Origin: Clostridium sp. CAG:343
GTDB lineage: Bacteria > Bacillota > Clostridia > TANB77 > CAG-508
NCBI GenBank assembly: GCA_000431335.1
Contig: FR888053.1
Span: 16,853-74,144 of the forward strand
Length of the DNA stretch: 57,292 nucleotides
Direction: 5' to 3'
Shown in pieces: positions 7,159-15,940 of the stretch (position 1 is the stretch's first letter; every line of letters starts with the position of its first letter). Under the pieces are notes generated by a model. It ran no database searches, had not been told where the DNA came from, and saw only the letters and a program-made list of their open reading frames with translations. A program made the position numbers and the translations under genes.

Positions 7159-8022
7159 ATGAAATTAGCAAGTGAATGGAAAGAATATAAAATTTTAGAT
7201 ATGGCAGAGGGGCAAAAGCTAGAAAGATGGGGAGATGTTATATTAGCAAGACCTGATCCTCAAATCATATGGAAAGATAAAAGTTATCCAAAAAAATGGA
7301 AAGAAATTAATGCAACATACCATAGAAGTAAAACTGGTGGAGGAGCATGGCAATTTAATAAAAAGATTCCAAAACAATGGCAAATACATTATAAAAATTT
7401 AACTTTTAATATCAAACCAATGGGATTCAAACATACAGGGCTGTTCCCAGAGCAAGCAGTTAATTGGGATTGGATGATAAATAAAATAAAATCAGAAAAA
7501 AGAGAAATAAAAGTATTAAACCTATTTGCTTATACAGGAGGAGCAACAGTTGCTTGTTTATCAGCAGGAGCATCTGTATGTCATGTTGATAGTTCAAAAG
7601 GAATGACAACTTGGGCAAAAGAAAATGTAATATCATCAGGACTAGAAGATAAAAAAGTAAGATTTATAGTAGATGATGTTGTAAAATTTGTAAATAGAGA
7701 AATTAGAAGAGGCAATAAATACGATGCTATCGTAATGGATCCACCATCTTATGGAAGAGGTGCAAAAGGAGAAGTGTGGCAATTTGAAGAAAACATTTAT
7801 GATTTAGTAGAATTATGTACAAAAGTATTATCAGATGCCCCTCTATTCTTTTTAATAAATTCATACACAACAGGAATATCAAGTACAGTATTAAAGAATA
7901 TATTAAACATAACAGTTGAAAAAAATCACAAAGGAAAAGTAGAATGCGGAGAAATAGGAATACCAATGGAAGAATCGAAGCTAGTGTTACCATGTGGAAT
8001 TTATGGAAGATGGGAGAAATAA
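7159..8022 (+). CDS. Class I SAM-dependent rRNA methyltransferase (RlmI/RlmK-like)
   Basis: 287 aa. Seen: SAM-binding motif I (VLNLFAYTGGATVAC, about residues 118-132), acidic motif II (HVDSSKGM), and the catalytic-type DPPSYGRG motif (about 193-200). These match the COG1092 / PF10672 group that methylates cytosine or guanine in 23S rRNA. The PUA domain present in full-length RlmI is not evident, so this is the shorter form found in Firmicutes. Target base cannot be told from sequence. Co-oriented with the pseudouridine synthase downstream, from which it is separated by a foldback repeat. Confidence 0.85.
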   Translation: MKLASEWKEYKILDMAEGQKLERWGDVILARPDPQIIWKDKSYPKKWKEINATYHRSKTGGGAWQFNKKIPKQWQIHYKNLTFNIKPMGFKHTGLFPEQAVNWDWMINKIKSEKREIKVLNLFAYTGGATVACLSAGASVCHVDSSKGMTTWAKENVISSGLEDKKVRFIVDDVVKFVNREIRRGNKYDAIVMDPPSYGRGAKGEVWQFEENIYDLVELCTKVLSDAPLFFLINSYTTGISSTVLKNILNITVEKNHKGKVECGEIGIPMEESKLVLPCGIYGRWEK

Positions 8023-8027
8023 GAAAA

Positions 8028-8165
8028 TGAGACAGGAGGGACAGGTCTTAAATGTCCTATAATATTGAGAAAAATATCGAAATTTGTCAAAATTGTTAAT
8101 ATATTAGCAATAATTACAAAATTCGACAAAATATAGGACATTTAAGACCTGTCCCTCCTGTCTCA
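8028..8165. repeat. GGGACAGGTC foldback repeat, copy 1
   Basis: 138-bp element with perfect 34-bp inverted arms (8028-8061 and 8132-8165). Each arm begins TGAGACA, then GGGACAGGTC after three bases. Two further copies with the same framework are at 37349-37455 and 42931-43042. Non-coding; resembles a REP- or MITE-type mobile hairpin. Sits in the gap between two co-directional genes, 13 bp before the next start codon. Confidence 0.85.
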
Positions 8166-8178
8166 GAAGGAGAAGTAG

Positions 8179-8868
8179 ATGCAAGATTTAAAAGTAATTT
8201 ATGAGGATAATCATATAATTGTGGTCGAGAAGATACCTAATGTTCCGTCTCAGTCTGATAAAACTGGAGATATGGATATGCTTACTTTGGTTAAAGGATA
8301 TATTAAAGAGAAATATAATAAACCAGGAAATGTTTATTTGGGATTGGTGCATAGATTAGATAGACCTGTTGGAGGTATTATGATTTTTGCTAAAACTTCA
8401 AAGGCAGCGTCTAGATTGAGTAATCAGGTAAGAGAGAAGGTTTTTAAAAAGAAATATTTAGCTGTGGTAGATGGAAAGTTTGAAAAAAATAATGGAACTT
8501 TGGAAGATTATTTATATAAAGATGAGAGAAATAATATTAGTAAGGTTGTAAGTAATCAAAAGAAAAATGCAAAATTTTCAAAGTTAGATTATGAGGTTTT
8601 AAAATATAATGAGGTAAAAGACTTAAGCTTGGTTGAAATAAATTTACATACTGGTAGGCATCATCAAATTAGAGTTCAATTGTCTAATTTTGGTCATAGT
8701 ATATTTGGAGATCAAAAATATGGAACAAGGGGAAAGGGAAAACAGATAGCATTATGGGCATATAAGCTTACAATTGAGCATCCAATAACTAAAGAAAAAA
8801 TGACTTTTGAAGATTTGCCAGAACCAATAGGAACATGGTGTATATTAAAAAATTATAATAATGAGTAA
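8179..8868 (+). CDS. RluA-family pseudouridine synthase
   Basis: 229 aa. Isomerises specific uridines in rRNA or tRNA to pseudouridine. Seen: the family's catalytic motif HRLDRPVGG (about residues 58-66, with the nucleophilic Asp) and the C-terminal TGRHHQIRVQ motif (about 159-168). It starts directly with the catalytic domain, with no S4 domain, so it is the short RluA/TruC-like type. The ribosome binding site AGAAGGAG lies just after the right arm of the foldback repeat. Substrate site unknown. Confidence 0.92.
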   Translation: MQDLKVIYEDNHIIVVEKIPNVPSQSDKTGDMDMLTLVKGYIKEKYNKPGNVYLGLVHRLDRPVGGIMIFAKTSKAASRLSNQVREKVFKKKYLAVVDGKFEKNNGTLEDYLYKDERNNISKVVSNQKKNAKFSKLDYEVLKYNEVKDLSLVEINLHTGRHHQIRVQLSNFGHSIFGDQKYGTRGKGKQIALWAYKLTIEHPITKEKMTFEDLPEPIGTWCILKNYNNE

Positions 8869-8874
8869 AAATAT

Positions 8875-8903
8875 TTGCATTTTAAATTAAACTATGTTAC
8901 AAT
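8875..8903 (+). promoter_or_regulatory. Promoter of secG
   Basis: TTGCAT (8875-8880), 17-bp spacer, TACAAT (8898-8903), 44 bp before the start codon. Confidence 0.65.
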
Positions 8904-8946
8904 ACATAGGTAATTATGAGAAAGACCGTTAGGAGGAATAAATAAG

Positions 8947-9195
8947 ATGGGAATAGTAAAAGGAATATTAATAGCGATATATCTTGTTATAGCACTAGTT
9001 TTAATAGTATTAACATTAATACAAACAAAAGAAGATCCAGGACTATCTTCTACAATAACAGGTTCATCAACTAATAACTTCTATGAGAAAAATAAAAGTA
9101 GAACAAAAGAAGGAAAACAAAAAAAGTGGACAGTTATTTTATCAGTTGTATTTGTAGTATTAACAATAGCATTAGGAATTGTATATATGGCATAA
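8947..9195 (+). CDS. secG: Protein translocase subunit SecG
   Basis: 82 aa. Accessory subunit of the SecYEG translocon in the cytoplasmic membrane. Seen: two hydrophobic helices (about 5-25 and 60-80) separated by a polar loop with LIQTKEDPGLSSTITG, the expected SecG pattern. Strong ribosome binding site TAGGAGGAATAA. It precedes rnr as in many Firmicutes, but a terminator lies between them, and the smpB-ssrA genes usually found after rnr are absent here. Confidence 0.93.
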   Translation: MGIVKGILIAIYLVIALVLIVLTLIQTKEDPGLSSTITGSSTNNFYEKNKSRTKEGKQKKWTVILSVVFVVLTIALGIVYMA

Positions 9196-9204
9196 AACGT
9201 AATA

Positions 9205-9242
9205 AAAGGGGCGGTTTTCATAAGGAAACTACCCTTTTTTGT
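9205..9242 (+). terminator. Terminator between secG and rnr
   Basis: Stem AAAGGG...GGTTTTC with GGAAACTACCCTTT and a T-run ending near 9241. Partial read-through into rnr is possible. Confidence 0.7.
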
Positions 9243-9289
9243 ACCGAAATTAAAACTTTTTGAAAAGGAGAGAAATTAAAAGTTAAGAA

Positions 9290-11416
9290 ATGGAAGAAAA
9301 AGAACAAAAAATTTTAGATTTTATGAAAAATGAAGATTATATACCAATGAAGGCAAAAGAAATAGCAATGCTTATGAGAGTACCAAAAAATGATTATAAT
9401 AACTTTTTAGAGATAATAGGAAAGCTAGAATTAGAATTAAAGATTCAGAAGAATAGGAAGAATCGTTATAGAATTAGTGAAAAAACTTATTATGAAGGCT
9501 ATTATAGAAAAAATCAAAAAGGATTTGGATTTGTAAAAATAGAAGAGCAAGAAGATGAAATTTATATATCAAAAGAAAATTCATTAAATGCTTTAAATGG
9601 AGACAGAGTTTTAATAGAGATAGTAGAAGAAAGCAATAAAGTAAAAAAAGCAGAAGGAAAAATTATAAAAGTACTAAAACATGAGAAGGATACTGTTGTA
9701 GGAATATTTCAAAACAATAAAACATTTGGATTTGTTGTTCCAGACGATAAAAATTTTGGAACAGACATATATATTTCAAAAAAGAATTTTGGAAAAGCAA
9801 GAACTAATCATAAAGTATTAGTACAAATCACAAAATATCCACAAAAGGGCAAAAAGGCAGAAGGAAAGATAATAGAGGTATTAGGAAATGTAAATGAAGC
9901 GGGAGTAGACATGCTTTCTTTAATAAAAGAACATAAATTGCCAGCAAGATTTCCGGAAGCTGTAGTAGAAGAAGCAAAAAGATGTGGAAATAGAGTTGAT
10001 AAAAAAGATATACCTAATAGGGTTGACTTAAGAGATAAAATAATTTTTACAATTGACGGAGAAGATGCAAAAGATTTAGATGATGCAGTAAGGGTAATAA
10101 AATTAGAAAACGGAAATTATGAGTTAGATGTTCATATAGCAGATGTTAGTTATTATGTAAGAGAAAATAGTTTATTAGACCAAGAAGCTCTAATTAGAGG
10201 AACAAGTATATATATGTTAGGAAGAGTAATTCCAATGTTGCCTAGAGAGTTATCTAATGGTATTTGTAGCTTAAATGCTGGAGAAGATAGATTTACATTA
10301 TCATGCTCTATGGAAATTGATAAAAAAGGTAAAGTCATTTCGTCAGAAATATATAAAGGAATTATTAAAGTTACAGAAAGAATGAGTTATACAGATGTAC
10401 AAAAAATCATAGATGCTTCAGATGAAGTAACTTTAAAAAGATATCAGCCATATATTCAAGAATTTAAAAACATGGAAGAGTTGGCAATCATTTTAAAAAA
10501 TAGGAGAATAGAAGAAGGATATTTAAATTTAGATATACCAGAAAGTAAGATTGATTTAGATATAGATGGACATGTAACAAATATATCTAAATATGAAACA
10601 ACATTTGCACATGAAATAATTGAACAATTTATGCTTACAGCTAATGAAACAATAGCAGAAAAATTTTTCTGGTTAGAAGCACCATTTATTTATAGAGTGC
10701 ATGAACAACCTGATTTGGAAAAAGTACAAGAACTAAATAAGTTTTTATTTAATTTTGGATTAAAAATAAAAGCTAACAAAGATAATATTTATCCAAAGGA
10801 ATTTGCTAAAATACTAGATGAAATAAAAGGAAAGGAAGAGGAAAGGGTTATTTCAAATTTAGTATTAAGAACTTTAAAAGTAGCTAGATATGAAGCAGAA
10901 AATAAAGGACATTTTGGTATTGCAAGTAAATATTATTGTCATTTTACTTCACCAATTAGAAGATATCCTGATTTGTTTATTCATAGAATTATATCAAAAT
11001 ATCTAGAAGAAAATTATGTTGTAAATGAAAAGTTTGTTACTAAATATAAGCAACAAGCAGAAGATAGAGCAAAACAATCTTCAGAAAGAGAAAAAGTTGC
11101 TACAGAGGTAGAAAGAGAAGCTGAGAATATTAAAAAAGCAGAGTATATGGAATCTAGAATAGGTGAAGAATATGATGGAATTGTTTCTTCTATTACTTCA
11201 TTTGGTATGTTTGTTGAATTAGATAATACAGTAGAGGGATTAATAAGATTTGATAAATTAGGAAATGAGTATTTTATTTATGATGAAGATAGAAAAAGAT
11301 TAATTGGAGAAAGAAGCAATAAAGTTTATAAGATTGGAGATAAAGTAAGAATAAGAGTTATATCAGCTAATAAATTATTAAGACAAATTGATTTTGAAAT
11401 TATAGAAAATAAATAA
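9290..11416 (+). CDS. rnr: Ribonuclease R
   Basis: 708 aa 3'-5' exoribonuclease of the RNase II/R family that degrades structured RNA and helps in trans-translation. Seen: N-terminal winged-helix region (about 1-65), two cold-shock domains (about 68-210), RNB catalytic domain with IDGEDAKDLDDAV (the metal-binding aspartates, about 258-270) and SPIRRYPDL near residue 560, and a C-terminal S1 domain (EYDGIVSSITSFGMFVEL, about 625-705). Normal length. Start at 9290 follows AAAGGAGAG, with a somewhat long spacer. Last gene of a co-directional run; a bidirectional terminator follows. Confidence 0.97.
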   Translation: MEEKEQKILDFMKNEDYIPMKAKEIAMLMRVPKNDYNNFLEIIGKLELELKIQKNRKNRYRISEKTYYEGYYRKNQKGFGFVKIEEQEDEIYISKENSLNALNGDRVLIEIVEESNKVKKAEGKIIKVLKHEKDTVVGIFQNNKTFGFVVPDDKNFGTDIYISKKNFGKARTNHKVLVQITKYPQKGKKAEGKIIEVLGNVNEAGVDMLSLIKEHKLPARFPEAVVEEAKRCGNRVDKKDIPNRVDLRDKIIFTIDGEDAKDLDDAVRVIKLENGNYELDVHIADVSYYVRENSLLDQEALIRGTSIYMLGRVIPMLPRELSNGICSLNAGEDRFTLSCSMEIDKKGKVISSEIYKGIIKVTERMSYTDVQKIIDASDEVTLKRYQPYIQEFKNMEELAIILKNRRIEEGYLNLDIPESKIDLDIDGHVTNISKYETTFAHEIIEQFMLTANETIAEKFFWLEAPFIYRVHEQPDLEKVQELNKFLFNFGLKIKANKDNIYPKEFAKILDEIKGKEEERVISNLVLRTLKVARYEAENKGHFGIASKYYCHFTSPIRRYPDLFIHRIISKYLEENYVVNEKFVTKYKQQAEDRAKQSSEREKVATEVEREAENIKKAEYMESRIGEEYDGIVSSITSFGMFVELDNTVEGLIRFDKLGNEYFIYDEDRKRLIGERSNKVYKIGDKVRIRVISANKLLRQIDFEIIENK

Positions 11417-11491
11417 ATACTATAAATAGGTAATTAGTACTAAAAGTAAGCTAAGAGGATGGAAACTTTTTCGAAATTAGAAGATATTAAA

Positions 11492-11543
11492 AAATATGTT
11501 AGGAGAATCTCAATTTTTACATTGAGATGTGCCTAACATATTT
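11492..11543. terminator. Bidirectional terminator between rnr and the ger operon
   Basis: Perfect arms AAATATGTTAGG (11492-11503) and CCTAACATATTT (11532-11543), with an inner ATCTCAAT/ATTGAGAT stem. T-runs on both strands suit the convergent genes on each side. Confidence 0.8.
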
Positions 11544-11556
11544 TTATATATTCTAA

Positions 11557-11736
11557 TTATCTAATCCACATCATAATATTAGCAAAAATAATAACTAAAA
11601 CGGAAAAGCATATAACAACTACACCACCAGTTTTATTATCAAGCTCTTTTATTTCATAAATAGCAAAACCAATTGCTTTTAATAAAATCCAAATAGTAAG
11701 CAATAAAAAAAATAATTTATAAATAACACTTGTCAT
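11557..11736 (-). CDS. Small two-helix protein, candidate germinant receptor D subunit
   Basis: 59 aa, starting MTSVIYKLFF and ending NIMMWIR. Two transmembrane helices (about 4-26 and 38-58) joined by a short polar turn (EIKELDNKTGG). The ATG at 11736 is 14 bp after the gerAC stop and has an AGAAGGAG ribosome binding site. Small two-helix D subunits are known for several Bacillus and Clostridium germinant receptors; position as the last gene of the operon and size fit that role. Sequence alone does not prove it. Confidence 0.6.
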   Translation of the reverse strand: MTSVIYKLFFLLLTIWILLKAIGFAIYEIKELDNKTGGVVVICFSVLVIIFANIMMWIR

Positions 11737-11750
11737 AAAAAACTCCTTCT

Positions 11751-12971
11751 TTATGTTTCTGTTAATAACATTCCAGATTTAACAGAAGTATCTATTTCAA
11801 CATCAAAAAATGCATTTTTATAATTTTCTAACCATGAATATTGTTCAAATTGTTTAGAAGTAAAAAAGTTTTGTAAAGAATACTTTCCTAATCCATCAAT
11901 ATCTGAGTTAAAGTTTTTTGAAGTTTTATATAAATAGTCAGAAAAAATGTTTTTTAAATAACTATTACAAGAATTAGAGATAGAATTTAAAACTTCTGGA
12001 GATAGATATTTAGAATCTTTAGACATAGAGTAAATCCTTCCTCTAAATTCACACTTTATTTTAATATAAGGGGCAGGTGTTGAGGTATCTACAGTTACAT
12101 TAGTATTCTTAGATGGAGATAAATAAACATCTAAATAATTATTATTATTTTCAGGGTCAGGTATGGAAATAAGAAAACGGTCTAAGTCATTTTTTATATT
12201 TAAAAATGATATTGTTTCTAAAGCGTTTAATTCACCTACAAGTTTATCTGACTTAAAAACTGCTAATCCAATATTTTCGGCACCATTTTCACCAAAAATA
12301 GAGGAACTATTTGCTTTTATAATGTAATCTTTTTGAGAATCAATTTCAACAGAGTTGTTAGGAGTCCCTTCATTAACACCTCCTAATATTGCATAAGGTT
12401 CACAATTGTTACAAATTAAAGCATTAAAGAAATTACCAATTGTAGCATCAGGCATATAGCCTGTATATTGACTCGAATTAGTGAAATTTTCATAATAACT
12501 AGAAATTAAGTTCTCTAATTCTGGTTTTGTTTGTTCTAAATAATATTTCGCAGTGCATTTACTAATTACAATATTAGCAGAAGGTCTTACTTGAGTATCA
12601 TTAATTAAAGTATAAATTTCATCAGATATTCCCTGAGAGGCTAATTCTTCTGAAAATATAATAACTTTACAATGTGACATATTGATTTGTTTTCCAAGAT
12701 ATCCATTAATTAGATTAGTAGCATTACTTAAAGAAGAAGCGGTAACTGTATTAATAATAGTGGAAGGCTTATTATTAGATCCAGATTCGGGGGATAATGA
12801 AGTAGAAAATTGAAAACTAACTTCTAATTTATTATCAGTAGAAGTATCAATTGCGATTGCTAATACATAAGCCAAATTATCAATACTAAGTGAAGAATAA
12901 GAGCTGGAAAATGCAATAATAAATATTACTATTAATGATAGTATAAAGATTTTTTTAAGTAGTTTTTTCAT
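11751..12971 (-). CDS. gerAC: Germinant receptor C subunit (GerAC family) without lipobox cysteine
   Basis: 406 aa from the ATG at 12971, chosen for the AAAGGAATC site and because it starts with a signal-type MKKLLKK plus hydrophobic helix. The rest follows the Ger(x)C fold: LAYVLAIAID after the leader, VSFQFS, SHCKVIIFSEELA, and a C-terminal domain ending in DVEIDTSV. Receptor C subunits are normally lipoproteins with a Cys after the signal; here the region reads IAFSSSYSSLSID and contains no Cys, so anchoring must be by the uncleaved helix. Overlaps gerAB by 17 bp. Acts in the spore inner membrane to sense nutrient germinants. Confidence 0.85.
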   Translation of the reverse strand: MKKLLKKIFILSLIVIFIIAFSSSYSSLSIDNLAYVLAIAIDTSTDNKLEVSFQFSTSLSPESGSNNKPSTIINTVTASSLSNATNLINGYLGKQINMSHCKVIIFSEELASQGISDEIYTLINDTQVRPSANIVISKCTAKYYLEQTKPELENLISSYYENFTNSSQYTGYMPDATIGNFFNALICNNCEPYAILGGVNEGTPNNSVEIDSQKDYIIKANSSSIFGENGAENIGLAVFKSDKLVGELNALETISFLNIKNDLDRFLISIPDPENNNNYLDVYLSPSKNTNVTVDTSTPAPYIKIKCEFRGRIYSMSKDSKYLSPEVLNSISNSCNSYLKNIFSDYLYKTSKNFNSDIDGLGKYSLQNFFTSKQFEQYSWLENYKNAFFDVEIDTSVKSGMLLTET

Positions 12972-14055
12972 TTTTGATTCCTTTCTTTTTAAAATTAGCA
13001 ACAATTAAAATACTTAATCCTAAAAAGAATACAATACCAAGCACTAAATATGGATAAATATTTCTTTCAAATTTTTGAGATATTGCATAATTTTTAGGAA
13101 TTAATGATATTCCTAGAATTAATAATCCAAAGACATCAATTAAAGGTTTTTTAGTTGATATATTAGTTAATTTTTTAAATATTTCCATAGAAAATTTGAT
13201 AACAATACTTAAATAACATGCAAAAACCAAAATCCAAAATAACAAGAAAATTGATTCAAGTCTTTGGAAGAAGTTACCAAATTCTATATATCTAGTAGCA
13301 TTATATAGAGGTGTAATTTCATTTGTTGATACAAAAAAAGCAAAAATAAATAATAAAGTAGCTACACTTAAAAGTAAATATAATGCACTAATACCAATAG
13401 AAATAAGCAGAATTTTTTTCATGTTTTCAGGTTTCTTTAAAAATGGCGGTAAAAAATAAATGTATTCAATACCAGCAAATGAGTATAAATTTACAAGGCC
13501 TAAAACAAAAGTATTATAAATGCCTTCGCCAAAAATGGGAAACATTCTTTGAGGGGTAAATTGCCCTAAATTAGTCAAAAATAAAAATATAACAGAAATT
13601 AATACTATAGGTAAGATAATTAAAGTTGTTTTTAAAGTAGCATTAAAATCTAATCTGTTTGCAATGCAAATGGCAATGATAAAAAAAGATAAAATGAAAA
13701 ATATATTTGTCATAGGATAGTAAATAATTTTTATACTTTCACAAAAACTACGAAGAAACATACTAAAACTTGTTATAAAATAAAGTATAAATATAATACC
13801 AATAATATTTTTAAATAATTTACCACCAACGAATTCAGAAATATCAATAATGTCTAGGCCAGGAAAATTCCTTAATAGACGATATATTAAATATGCTATT
13901 AATATGGCAAAAATACTTACATATATTATATTTAGAATACTAGCTGATTTCATAAAAGATAAGATGTTCTTTGGAAGGTATAGAAGAGTGTGAGATACTA
14001 CGATTGCAAGAATCATCATAATAGCTTCTACAGTACCAATTTTTTGATTTGACAT
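12955..14055 (-). CDS. gerAB: Germinant receptor B subunit (GerAB, APC-type transporter fold)
   Basis: 366 aa with about ten transmembrane helices and the spore-germination permease signature at the N-terminus (KIGTVEAIMMILAIVV). The B subunit binds the germinant, by analogy to amino-acid permeases. ATG at 14055 preceded by GGAGG with a six-base gap. It lies 15 bp after gerAA and overlaps gerAC, so the three are translated from one operon mRNA. Normal length, no frame defects. Confidence 0.93.
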   Translation of the reverse strand: MSNQKIGTVEAIMMILAIVVSHTLLYLPKNILSFMKSASILNIIYVSIFAILIAYLIYRLLRNFPGLDIIDISEFVGGKLFKNIIGIIFILYFITSFSMFLRSFCESIKIIYYPMTNIFFILSFFIIAICIANRLDFNATLKTTLIILPIVLISVIFLFLTNLGQFTPQRMFPIFGEGIYNTFVLGLVNLYSFAGIEYIYFLPPFLKKPENMKKILLISIGISALYLLLSVATLLFIFAFFVSTNEITPLYNATRYIEFGNFFQRLESIFLLFWILVFACYLSIVIKFSMEIFKKLTNISTKKPLIDVFGLLILGISLIPKNYAISQKFERNIYPYLVLGIVFFLGLSILIVANFKKKGIKNEKTT

Positions 14056-14070
14056 AACAAACCTCCTTTT

Positions 14071-15779
14071 TTATTTATTTAAATTAGGATTATATTTCCA
14101 TTTCATGGCAATTTCATCTTGATTATTCTGCTTTTTGGTAGCAAGATAAGGAGCACGATATTCTCTTTTCCAAATAGGTGGTAATAAATATCCATTTCCT
14201 TTAGTATTGCTTGTAGGAGCAAAAGGAACTGCAAAAGGAATTCCAAAAGATTTTATACTACAAATGATAGAAATATAGACAAATAATCCAAGAGAGATGC
14301 CTAAGAATCCAGCAATAAAACCAAGTAGTATAAATAAAAATCTAAAATATCTTAAATGGAATCCAAAAGAATAGTCTGGAATAGCAAAAGAAGCAATACC
14401 AGTAATGGCTACAATAATTATTAATATTGGACTAACAATGCCAGCACTTACAGCAGCTTGTCCTAAAACCAGTGCACCAACAATTCCGTATAGTAGGGCC
14501 TATAGGAGATGGAACTCTTAGACCTGCTTCACGTATTAATTCAAAAGAGACCTCCATTATTAAAATTTCAACAATAATAGGAAAAGGAACACTTTCTCTT
14601 GAAGCGAGGATGGAATATAGGAGGCTAGTTGGAAGGATTTCTTGGTGGAATCCAGTAATTGCAACATACATACCAGGTAATAATAAAGTAATAAAAACAG
14701 CTAAAAGTCTAAGACCTCTTAGAAAGTTAGCAAAATTAGGCTTTAAATTGGTATCTTCAGGAGAGGAAAGAAAATCAATTAAAATAGATGGCATGATAAG
14801 TCCATAAGGAGTACCATTTACAATTACAATAACCCTGCCCTTTAGAAGGTGTTTACTAACTTTGTCGGGTCTTTCTGTCGATATTATTTGAGGAATACCT
14901 AAAATATTAGAATCAGATATTAATTGTTCTAATTCTCCAGCTGAAAGTAAAGAGTCAACTTCTAAATTATTTAATCTATATTTTACTTCATTTACTAAAT
15001 CTGAATTTGTAAGACCGTGCATATAACATACTGCACATTTTGTTTTTGTTATTTTTCCAACTTCAATTGTTTCTATAATCAGATTTTCATTATTAATAAT
15101 TCTTCTGATTAGAGATGTGTTTGTACGAATATTTTCAACAAAAGCTTCATGAGGACCTTTTATAACAATTTCATTATTAGGAGCATCTACACTTCTTTGT
15201 TTAAATCCTTTTACTTCAATATCAAATGCTTGATTTAAAGTATCAACAAATAAAATACAATTTCCGTGAATTTATTCCATTTGCTGCTTCATCAAAGTCA
15301 AAGATTTCTTTTACAGCATTTTGAGGCATTAGACAACCCATAAGATAATTAGGTAGGTCGAATTTTTTTACTTTTCTAATAGTTATATTATTAGTTACTG
15401 ATTCAGAAATTACTTTATTTTGAGAGCCATCATAAAGATTATTTTTATTTCGTAACATTAAAGGTTTTAAAATAAAATCATCCATTATTTGAGAATCTAC
15501 CATTCCATCAATGTAGATTAGAAAGGCATTATATTGTTTACCACGAGCGTTCATTGTAAACTCGCGTAAGATAACGTCGCTATTAATTAATAAGTTATAT
15601 TTTGTTTTTATATATTCTATATTTACAATTAAACTAGGAAATATTTTTGTTTTCTCTTTTGGTGCATTTTCGTCTGAATTATTATAAGATGTTGTATTAC
15701 TACTTTCAGGAATATCAAATTCATAATTGTTTTTAGGTGTATATGCAAAAAAGTTATTAAATAAATCTTTTAAATTCAT
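14071..15779 (-). CDS. gerAA: Germinant receptor A subunit (GerAA) with two +1 frame changes at CGG
   Basis: Read with two single-base skips this is a full 568-aa GerA protein. Piece 1 (15779-15267) ends ...ANGINS. At 15266-15264 the codon CGG appears; skipping one C gives GGA and restores GNCILFVDTLN, matching the GerA SGN-LFVD block. Piece 2 runs through ENIRTNTSLIRR, TERPDKV, LLLPGMYVAITGFHQE and GPTI to 14489. At 14488-14486 CGG appears again; skipping one C gives GIVGALVLGQAAVSAG, another conserved block, and an intact C-terminus to the TAA at 14071. No other defect is seen. ATG at 15779 follows GGAGAAATTT. Could be +1 recoding, a recent pseudogene or assembly error. Confidence 0.85.
14484..14492 (-). 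other. gerAA frame-change site B (ATA CGG A)
   Basis: Minus strand reads ACT ATA CGG AAT in the incoming frame and ATA-(C)-GGA-ATT-GTT after one skipped C. The incoming frame would give a nonsense Cys/Trp-rich tail and stop near 14432. Downstream context ACGGAATTGT resembles site A. Confidence 0.75.
15262..15270 (-). other. gerAA frame-change site A (TCA CGG A)
   Basis: Minus strand reads AAT TCA CGG AAA in the incoming frame and TCA-(C)-GGA-AAT-TGT after one skipped C. The incoming frame stops at TGA (15245-15243). Downstream context ACGGAAATTGT is nearly the same as at site B. Confidence 0.75.
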
Positions 15780-15940
15780 AAATTTCTCCAATTTTTGTAT
15801 TTAATTACTATTTAGAATGAATAATTCTAAAATATAATTATTTTTAATATTATTTGGTAAAAAAACAAAAAATATACTAGTTTAAAAAATAAAAAAATGA
15901 TATAATCAAACATAGAGAAAGATATACAAGGAGATTAATT

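Noticed and set aside
8028..8165. Possible CRISPR repeat
   Set aside because: Only one palindromic unit at each site, no direct repeats with spacers and no cas genes.
14472..14807. 111-aa open frame on the plus strand opposite gerAA
   Set aside because: It is the antisense shadow of conserved GerA coding sequence and has no ribosome binding site.
14432..15022. gerAA piece starting at MHGLTNS as a separate protein
   Set aside because: Conserved GerA sequence continues upstream of this Met without a gap in the shifted frame; no ribosome binding site is present.
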